From positions 1-8,162 of the forward strand of contig QHYO01000436.1 in NCBI GenBank assembly GCA_003224135.1: DNA of 8,162 nt, written 5' to 3'. Each line of letters starts with the position of its first letter. Position 1 is the first letter of the stretch. The DNA is from Acidobacteriota bacterium (GTDB lineage Bacteria; Acidobacteriota; Terriglobia; Acidiferrales; UBA7541). Both the position numbers and the translations under genes were made by a program. Under the pieces are notes generated by a model. That model did not search any database. It was not told the DNA's origin and was given only the letters and a program-made list of their open reading frames with translations. Shown here piece by piece: positions 1-5,498 of the stretch.

Positions 1-267
1 CCTTATCCTTTTATTCTTCTGAATCTTTTTTTATCCATGCTGGCCGCGATTCAAGCGCCGGTCATTATGATGAGCCAGAATCGTCAGGACACGAAAGACC
101 GGCTCCGCGGTGAGCTCGATTACGACGTCAATCGCCGCGCCGAAGCAGAAATTCAGGGCCTTTCGCGGAAGCTCAATATGCTTGACGACAAAATCGCCGA
201 CATCGCTGATTTGCTCCGCGAAAAGTTGAACGGCCCAGCGCACAAGGGCGCTTCTCTGCCTTCGTGA
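1..267 (+). CDS. DUF1003 family membrane protein, C-terminal part (5' end outside window)
   Basis: The frame is open from base 1 to a TGA and gives 88 residues. It begins PYPFILLNLFLSMLAAIQAP, which is the second membrane helix of DUF1003 proteins. This continues directly into the family's signature VIMMSQNRQ and then a charged, coiled-coil-prone tail containing DRLRGELDYDVNRRAE and LDDKIADIADLLREKL. DUF1003 proteins are small inner-membrane proteins of unknown function with two closely spaced helices, so roughly half of the protein, including the first helix, lies left of the window. The ATG at base 37 is internal, because the family match extends upstream of it to base 1. The stop is followed in the same frame by another open stretch with coding-like residues, so the natural C-terminus may have been altered by a nearby frame error. 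Family assignment is firm; function is unknown. Confidence 0.88.
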   Translation, partial: PYPFILLNLFLSMLAAIQAPVIMMSQNRQDTKDRLRGELDYDVNRRAEAEIQGLSRKLNMLDDKIADIADLLREKLNGPAHKGASLPS

Positions 268-372
268 AGCAATTCGAGAAATCTCGCGGCCAAACCGGAG
301 AAAACGAAAGGCGAGATCGATCACGCCTTCAAAGAGTTTGACAATCTATCACCGACTCCCGTGGCCAAATAA
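268..372 (+). pseudogene. Possible degraded or frameshifted small coding stretch
   Basis: Immediately after the DUF1003 stop, the same frame stays open for 34 residues to a TAA. Its composition looks translated, including KPEKTKGEIDHAFKEFDN, an amphipathic, helix-like run. There is no ATG, GTG or TTG in this stretch and no Shine-Dalgarno sequence. In a neighbouring frame the bases around 250-280 read SAFVKQFEKS, also protein-like, which suggests one coding stretch broken by an indel near 275-295. It may be the true tail of the DUF1003 gene, a separate small gene that has decayed, or chance. Bases 373-495, between here and the next gene's ribosome binding site, show nothing I can name. Confidence is low. 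Confidence 0.25.
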
Positions 373-495
373 ATTTGCGCAAAGCCGCGCTTTACATTTT
401 CAAGCCCGTTGCGTTTTTAAGGATTTGCAGCTCACGCGTTTTCCGGAGCGCGATGCGCTGCTCGAGCGGTATCATCGCTTTACCCTTCCCCAGAT

Positions 496-500
496 AGGAG
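496..500 (+). promoter_or_regulatory. Ribosome binding site for the PilZ gene
   Basis: AGGAG ends 7 bases before a TTG codon at 508. No ATG or GTG in this frame lies near the start of the recognisable domain. The site therefore decides the start and implies a TTG initiation codon. Confidence 0.55.
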
Positions 501-507
501 ACTACCT

Positions 508-838
508 TTGTCGCTCGAACGCCGCCGTACTCCGCGAATTCCGTTCGTCGCAACCGGCGAAATTATCGACGAAGCAGAGAACACCCGTACTACCTCGCAG
601 CTTTCCGATTTAAGCCTGCACGGTTGTTTCGTCCAGTTGCCGAACCCGTTTCCCGAAGGCACGCCTGATCACGATTGAAATTTACAAAGACGAGGATTTC
701 GTGGAAACGTCCGCCACGGTCGCGTGCCTCCTGCCAAAGCGCGGTATGGGACCCAGCTTTACCGGTATGGAGCCGCACTTTGCTTCCGTACTCAAGAAAT
801 GGCTTTCACGATCGAAAGCTACCGCCCGCCCGGCCTAA
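508..838 (+). pseudogene. PilZ domain protein, interrupted by a frameshift near 655-667
   Basis: PilZ domains bind cyclic di-GMP and change the activity or contacts of partner proteins in motility, adhesion or exopolysaccharide control. From the TTG at 508 the first frame gives SLERRRTPRIPF, which carries the arginine-rich RxxxR ligand motif. It then gives DLSLHGCFVQLPNPFPEGT, which carries the D-x-S-x-x-G motif, and stops at 676-678. The domain continues without loss in the next frame from about 665 as LITIEIYKDEDFVETSATV, then KRGMGPSFTGMEPHFASVLKKWL, ending at TAA 836-838. Both binding motifs are present and the second half matches PilZ strands and the C-terminal helix. Joined, it would be a stand-alone domain of about 110 residues. 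The break is either one inserted base or two lost bases in the GGCACGCCTGATC stretch. It could be a real pseudogene or a sequence error; a programmed frameshift is unlikely, as there is no slippery run. It converges on the downstream minus-strand gene with a 38-base gap. Confidence 0.75.
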
Positions 839-876
839 AAAGAGACATACGGGTCAAAACACAAATCGAGCAGCGG

Positions 877-3150
877 TTATTTTGATTTGTATGTAAAAGA
901 GAGTTTGGTTTCTTCGTTCACCACGAGAGGACGGAGAAACCGGTAAGAGGTGCCCGCGCGCGGAACGTCAACCGCGATGGGAAGCACCCCTGCCACTCGC
1001 TGCTGCAAATTGAAAACATTGGCAGAGGCGGGCGGTGGCGCAAGCGGCGCTTTATGTTTTTTGTCCTTTGAGCTGAGCGTCGCCGTTTCCGTGTTCAGTT
1101 CGAGCGCCGACGCCTGGACCTCTATCGTGTCTGTGGCAGATCCAACGTCCAATGTCGTGCGATAAGCCTTCGGATTTGAGGCGTCATAGTTCAGGGTTTG
1201 ACGAATGACTCTAAAGCCCAGAGCCGAGGCTGTGATCTGGTAGGTACCCGAAGTGAGGCCGCCAACCGCCCAGTAACCCTCCGCGGTTGTTGACGCACTC
1301 CACGTCCCGTGCGTGACGGTGTTTTGCACTTCCACCTGAGCATTGGGGATCACCGCTCCCGAGGGATCAAAGACATAGCCTCCGAGTTGGCCGGCTGGAA
1401 GCGCCACCCCCGGCGCCAGGGTTATAAATGAAGTGAAATCACGCCCGTTCATTGGCAGCTTCCTGATCTCACCACCTGCGATTCCGCCAGAGCCCTTTCC
1501 GGCACCATAGGACTCAACGAAGTTCCCAGTATAAAGTTCGTACCTGGCCGGCAAAAGTGAAGCAGACATCGCATTTCCTGAAAAGTCTTTCACCTTAAAT
1601 TGTTCCGGCAAGAAGAGTTCCCACTCGAGCACGCCGATTGGCACGTCCATTTTCGGCAAGGAAATGTCCGAGTCTCCTTTCTTGGCGAAAGGCGCGCCTG
1701 AATGGAGAAACACGAAAGAAACGGTATAGGCGCCCGCCGGGCGGAATCCTGCGCGAAGCAGCGGAACGCGATTTCCATCGGCGCCCTGGACTGGCTTCAC
1801 TTTTTCGCCAGAAACTTCGGCGGAGAGAATGCTCGCGCCCGCCGGCAGATCAACCTTCAGAAAAGGCTGCGCCTGATTCTTGACGGTCAGTCTGATCTCC
1901 GTGAGAGACTTGCCCTCGGAAGTGACGAGCGTAGTGACCGTGGCGTGTTCGGCGATGGCCGCCAGAACGCTGGAATCGGGGAATCGGTTCCACTCAAGCG
2001 CAAGCGCAGGAGCATCATTCGTCTGCCGGTGGTAGCGAAATGCAGCTTGCAGCGAATAGCGCGAGAGCGCGCGTAGGTACGGATTTATCTCTCGAATGTC
2101 CAGGCGCTTGAGGCCGCCCGATTCCTTGGCGGTGAGTTCGAGTGTGCCCTGGCCTTCGACCAGAACTTCGCCCGTCTCGCGTTGCGCGTCTTTGAAACTG
2201 AGAATGGGCGAGCTTGCTTTCGCCTCGTTAATAGGACGTTCGAGAGAAACCAGGAACTGGTGCGTGCCGGGCCCGTGACCTGCGACTTTAAGAATCAGAA
2301 CGCCATTCTGCACTTCACTGGATTCAAGCGACGGACCGTTGACGGCGGTAACCTCAAAGCCGTCGGGAACGGCGACGGAAAACTGTTCGGCCTCGCCTTG
2401 CACGACATTCAGGTTGACGAGAGCCGCAATCTGTAAATCCGATTCCGTGACGGAGACGAGCGAGCTCACGTCGGAGAGGAAACGCACTTCGCGCGGCACC
2501 GCGGGAGCAACGACTTCTCTCGTGTTCCACCACACGCTGGCAGTCTGGCCGGGTACAAGTGTGGCTTCGATTTCTGTGTTGCCACTGAGCGACGCTCGAC
2601 GCGTGATGATGCCGTGATTGAGCTGGACGTTGGCGCGTTCGCCGGGAACGGTCAGGAAGAGTCGGACACTTCCCGCAGTCGGAACAGGAAGAGTGAAAGA
2701 GGCGCGACCAGTCTCGATCGCGAGCGGAAGGCCCGCGTCGACGCTTACGGCGAATTCGGATTCTCCGGGAAGAATCGCCGTGTGCGTGCCGCTTTCAAGA
2801 AGCAGCGGAAGAGGTTTGCTTCCGTGACGCGCGTCGAGAATCGTCATTCCCGATGTGAGAGGGACTTTCGTGGCGTTAGAGCCAAGTGTTTCCCCTTCGA
2901 ATTGGATAGAACCGAGAACATCGTCGTTGACCACGCGGAGCTTTAAATCCGCATGCTTCAAAACATACAGCGCGGGCGGGGCTTCCGATTTTTTTCCAGG
3001 ACGATTGGCCAGCGCCAACAGACGATTGTATTCGTCAAGTGAGAGTGTGACGTTTCCCGGAGCCGGCGGAAGCGCGTCCGATCTCAGTTGCGCGAACGAA
3101 GGCTGTGCAAGAACGATGCTTATTCCCAGGAGCAGAAGATGACGGTTCAC
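877..3150 (-). CDS. Secreted protein with an inserted carboxypeptidase-regulatory-like module and TonB-plug-like motif; paralogue of the upstream gene
   Basis: This 757-residue protein starts with GTG. A cleavable signal peptide is visible (MNRHLLLLGISIVLAQPSFA, cut before Q21), so it is exported, probably to the periplasm or outer surface. Residues about 60-545 are beta-rich with no membrane helices and align in blocks with the upstream paralogue. Examples are GKSLTEIRLTVKNQAQPFLKVDLPAGAS against GKSLVEARYAVRNNQRSFVKITLPPGAS, and QRETGEVLVEGQGTLEL against ERETGGVGVDVLGAGEI. A glycine-rich linker (550-561) leads to a plug-like motif RKLPMNGRDFTSFITLAPGV (563-582). Next come a CarboxypepD_reg beta-sandwich (about 588-668, with YVFDPSGAVIPNAQVEV and GGLTSGTYQITASALGFR) and the segment IEVQASALELNTETATLSS (676-694). 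The C-terminus GVLPIAVDVPRAGTSYRF...FTYKSK returns to the shared paralogue signature. Translation is probably coupled to the upstream gene by a GTGA overlap; an AGGTGG lies 3 bases before the start, which is close. No catalytic residues or characterised function are recognised. Confidence 0.85.
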   Translation of the reverse strand: MNRHLLLLGISIVLAQPSFAQLRSDALPPAPGNVTLSLDEYNRLLALANRPGKKSEAPPALYVLKHADLKLRVVNDDVLGSIQFEGETLGSNATKVPLTSGMTILDARHGSKPLPLLLESGTHTAILPGESEFAVSVDAGLPLAIETGRASFTLPVPTAGSVRLFLTVPGERANVQLNHGIITRRASLSGNTEIEATLVPGQTASVWWNTREVVAPAVPREVRFLSDVSSLVSVTESDLQIAALVNLNVVQGEAEQFSVAVPDGFEVTAVNGPSLESSEVQNGVLILKVAGHGPGTHQFLVSLERPINEAKASSPILSFKDAQRETGEVLVEGQGTLELTAKESGGLKRLDIREINPYLRALSRYSLQAAFRYHRQTNDAPALALEWNRFPDSSVLAAIAEHATVTTLVTSEGKSLTEIRLTVKNQAQPFLKVDLPAGASILSAEVSGEKVKPVQGADGNRVPLLRAGFRPAGAYTVSFVFLHSGAPFAKKGDSDISLPKMDVPIGVLEWELFLPEQFKVKDFSGNAMSASLLPARYELYTGNFVESYGAGKGSGGIAGGEIRKLPMNGRDFTSFITLAPGVALPAGQLGGYVFDPSGAVIPNAQVEVQNTVTHGTWSASTTAEGYWAVGGLTSGTYQITASALGFRVIRQTLNYDASNPKAYRTTLDVGSATDTIEVQASALELNTETATLSSKDKKHKAPLAPPPASANVFNLQQRVAGVLPIAVDVPRAGTSYRFLRPLVVNEETKLSFTYKSK
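1051..1467 (-). other. Inserted receptor-like cassette (plug-box motif, CarboxypepD_reg domain, inter-domain segment)
   Basis: This is the part of the 757-residue protein (residues about 562-700) that has no counterpart in its paralogue, where the linker is instead a simple Ala/Ser/Lys-rich stretch. In Oar-like TonB-dependent receptors the usual order is carboxypeptidase-regulatory domain, then a 'VNTTxAxLG' type segment, then the 'LPLNGRNF...LxPGV' plug box. Here the plug box comes first (about 1405-1464), the beta-sandwich second (about 1147-1389) and the ELNTETATLSS segment last (about 1069-1125). There is no receptor barrel afterwards, so it cannot act as a channel. Boundaries are approximate. 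The module identity is recognised from memory of the family, not from a search. Confidence 0.7.
3147..3150 (-). promoter_or_regulatory. GTGA stop/start overlap coupling the two secreted-protein genes
   Basis: On the minus strand the sequence GTGA contains both the GTG start of the downstream gene (3150-3148) and the TGA stop of the upstream gene (3149-3147). AGGTGG at 3159-3154 could serve as a ribosome site but is only 3 bases from the GTG. Re-initiation by ribosomes finishing the first gene is therefore likely, which ties the two products to similar synthesis levels. Confidence 0.75.
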
Positions 3151-5156
3151 TTGCCACCTGCCTTTTTGTCCTGCTGATAGCTGAACTCAGCCGACGCCGA
3201 TTGATTTTCACTGGTAAGTTGCGAAACGAGATAGAGAGAAGGTCCGAAGGCCGGAAGATTGACTCGCACTGGCAGGATGCCTGAGGCGCGTGAACCTCGT
3301 TCCGAGGCATGAAATTTGTCGACCAGAGTTTGCGCGGACTGTTTGGCGGTTTCGCTCTTCTGCTCGCGGGCATTGGCGTCCATCGTGGCTGCCGGAGATT
3401 CCAAGGCGCTTAGCTTTAAGCCAGCTGGAGCCGACGCGACGGTGTCCACCGCCGGCTCATCGACTGCGGCGGTCAGGACAGGTGAAATAGGACCGGCATA
3501 ATTTTCCGCACGAAAGGAACCGGTTTCGGCCACAAAGCGGAACTGAGGCGGATAAAAGACCTGCAGGCCGGTGCGAGAAATCGGCAAGTCGAGCGCGGGT
3601 AGCGAGACTTTCAGACGGCCTTTATCGGTCCAACCGGGCCCCGGAGCAAAGTAGACGATCTCAACCGCAAACTCCGGAGCTTCTTCGCCAGACCGCGCTT
3701 TGGAGAGCGGCAGAAGGAGACTCGCGTCCGGACCGGAGCCGGGGCGAATCGGCTTGCCGGCAAGGGAAGCGCTCCACAAGGAGGCACCTGGCGGGAGCGT
3801 GATTTTGACGAAGCTGCGCTGGTTGTTACGCACCGCGTAACGGGCTTCGACCAGCGATTTTCCATCCTTCGTCAGTAGGATGCGATATCGCGCTTCCTCG
3901 ACATTGGCCAAGAGCACGGTCTGTTGAATATAGCGCGAGACCGCGAGGTGAAGCGCACGTGGCGATTTGACGTCTGCGGAGCGTGTGCGCAGTGCAATGA
4001 GCGCAGGCGACTGGCGGCTGGAGACTGGTTCTCCGAGATCGCTGCCATCGGCACGTTCTAAACCCTGCGTCTTGATGGAATCCTCTTTGATTTCTCCGGC
4101 GCCGAGCACGTCCACGCCGACGCCACCGGTTTCTCGTTCGACGCCAGCAAGGCGGAGCAGCGGAATATCAATCTGGCCGTCGCGCGGGAGGCTGGCCTCG
4201 CCGGTGATGACGAAGCTGGCGGACTGTTCAACAGGCTCGAGGAAAGTGATGAGCGCTTCGCCAGGCTTCATTTCCCAGTCCGCGATCAGTGCGCCCTGCA
4301 CCTGATTGATCGTCACGTTTTCTGGAAGCTGAATATGAGCTTCCTTGGCGGCGCCTTGCGTGACGACTAGGGTGACGTTTGCGTTGAGCGACGTGGAATC
4401 TTCGCCGAGGCCGACGAACTGTGTGAGCGTGCCGTGCATACGAAGTGGCAACGTGGAGTGGTGCTCTTCCGTCTTGCGGCGCCAGGCGAACACCATCGGT
4501 TCGGCGCCTTTGCCGTAGGCGGTCCATTTGCCGCCAGTCTTGAGTTCATGCGTCTCAGAAAGGAGTCCACCATTGAGCGAAAGGTCGACGCCGGAACGAG
4601 GGATTTCCAGCGTGACGCGGGTAACACCGGAAGATGTTGAAGGAATTGACACGCGCTCTTCGCTCGCGGATGCAGCAATGGGAAGCGCGATCTCCAATGT
4701 AATCACCGCGCGACCCGTGTGAGAGAGCAGTGCCGAGAGTTGGTTAGACTCTTTGGAAGCGGAAAGCGAGGCGAGAGAGAGAGGCTTGCCGTCAAGCTTC
4801 GCTTCGCGAACGAACAGGCCGGAAGGGATCGGGACGCGCACCCAGCCGTTCTTCAAAACATCGACGGTAAGCGTGGCGTGACCGGAGGCCACGTCGGTGT
4901 CCACGCGGAGATCGTAGTCCACGCGGCTGAGTGCGGCGTCGACGGGTGGAGGCTCCGGTTCACGCTCGGCGGGGAAAGCTCTCACACGCAAAGCGCGATA
5001 ATCGGGAACCGAGATGACGACCCAGCCCGGCGAATGGGCTGATTCCTGCGCGAACAGCGGGCCACTGCGCGAGAACAGTCCGTGACCGAGACAGATGAAC
5101 AGCAGGAACACAGAGAGACTCTTCGGCGATCGCCGAGGGCATTTTGAATCTGGCAT
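3147..5156 (-). CDS. Secreted beta-rich protein of unknown function, first gene of a two-gene operon
   Basis: The protein is 669 residues from the ATG at 5156. It has a basic N-terminus, a hydrophobic core (LSVFLLFICLGHGLF) and a likely signal peptidase I site after LFA, before QES at about residue 37. No other membrane helix is seen, so it is exported. The body alternates short beta strands: VDYDLRVDTDVASGHATLTVDV, GWVRVPIPSGLFVREAKLDGKPL, then GKSLVEARYAVRNNQRSFVKITLPPGASLWSASLAGKPI. A low-complexity linker of Ala, Ser and Lys (about 570-615) follows, then a conserved-looking end SGILPVRVNLPAFGPSLYLVSQL...FSYQQ. The strand pattern, the end and several middle blocks match the downstream 757-residue protein. 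An alternative GTG start at 5171 adds five residues but has no ribosome binding site, whereas ATG 5156 has GTGAGG 9 bases upstream. No enzyme motif is recognised. A structural or adhesive envelope role is possible but not shown. Confidence 0.82.
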   Translation of the reverse strand: MPDSKCPRRSPKSLSVFLLFICLGHGLFSRSGPLFAQESAHSPGWVVISVPDYRALRVRAFPAEREPEPPPVDAALSRVDYDLRVDTDVASGHATLTVDVLKNGWVRVPIPSGLFVREAKLDGKPLSLASLSASKESNQLSALLSHTGRAVITLEIALPIAASASEERVSIPSTSSGVTRVTLEIPRSGVDLSLNGGLLSETHELKTGGKWTAYGKGAEPMVFAWRRKTEEHHSTLPLRMHGTLTQFVGLGEDSTSLNANVTLVVTQGAAKEAHIQLPENVTINQVQGALIADWEMKPGEALITFLEPVEQSASFVITGEASLPRDGQIDIPLLRLAGVERETGGVGVDVLGAGEIKEDSIKTQGLERADGSDLGEPVSSRQSPALIALRTRSADVKSPRALHLAVSRYIQQTVLLANVEEARYRILLTKDGKSLVEARYAVRNNQRSFVKITLPPGASLWSASLAGKPIRPGSGPDASLLLPLSKARSGEEAPEFAVEIVYFAPGPGWTDKGRLKVSLPALDLPISRTGLQVFYPPQFRFVAETGSFRAENYAGPISPVLTAAVDEPAVDTVASAPAGLKLSALESPAATMDANAREQKSETAKQSAQTLVDKFHASERGSRASGILPVRVNLPAFGPSLYLVSQLTSENQSASAEFSYQQDKKAGGK

Positions 5157-5498
5157 GGCTGTATGCCTCACATGGTAGGGAACGTATTTACAGAGATTTC
5201 TTGCACGCAGAAAGGGTTACTTAAAGCGGCAATTCATTGTGAGATATTTGTCGCGAACTGCCGTAAGGCGACGGTCGCAGCGTTTCGCGCACAGGCGTAC
5301 TGGGAGTCCTGCTGCAAAGTGCGTTCGGGAATTCGGTCAGCAGGCGGAATCGGATTCTGAGCATCGTTTGCAGCATTGTCGTCGTCTAAGGTTTTGCACA
5401 GGAATGTTCACTACTTTTTGCTTCCGATGTCCTCCGTAACTGGACTTCGCATCCCAAATTTGCGAGCATTTTAACCTGCAGCTCTCAACAGCCCTTAC
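5157..5498. other. Divergent intergenic region between the secreted-protein operon and the permease gene
   Basis: These 342 bases separate two oppositely oriented start codons, so they must hold both promoters and any shared operator. I found no convincing -35/-10 pair, no strong inverted repeat, no riboswitch-like structure and no tRNA. Short open frames here are not coding-like. The permease start has no clear Shine-Dalgarno; the 40 bases before it (for example TTTTAACCTGCAGCTCTCAACAG split across the region) are pyrimidine-rich. Translation there may rely on an unstructured leader. Confidence 0.5.
5166..5171 (-). promoter_or_regulatory. Ribosome binding site that decides the start of the 669-residue protein
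   Basis: Minus-strand GTGAGG lies 9 bases upstream of the ATG at 5156. The competing GTG at 5171-5169 is itself part of this element and has no purine-rich site of its own upstream. The shorter start is therefore preferred. Confidence 0.55.

Noticed and set aside
338..613. 91-residue plus-strand open frame starting MTIYHRLPWPNK
   Set aside because: It overlaps the PilZ first half in another frame, has no ribosome binding site and no recognisable motif.
877..3150. Calling the 757-residue protein a TonB-dependent receptor because of its plug-like motif
   Set aside because: There is no beta-barrel domain after the plug motif, the order of elements is wrong, and most of the protein matches its non-receptor paralogue.
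5185..5213. Minus-strand TTTCTG, 17 bases, TAAATA as a promoter for the secreted-protein operon
   Set aside because: Spacing and position are suitable, but the match to both consensus hexamers is poor (about 2 of 6 and 3 of 6), so it cannot be told from chance.
5261..5274. CCGT...ACGG inverted repeat as an operator or hairpin
   Set aside because: Only four paired bases, which is common by chance at this base composition.
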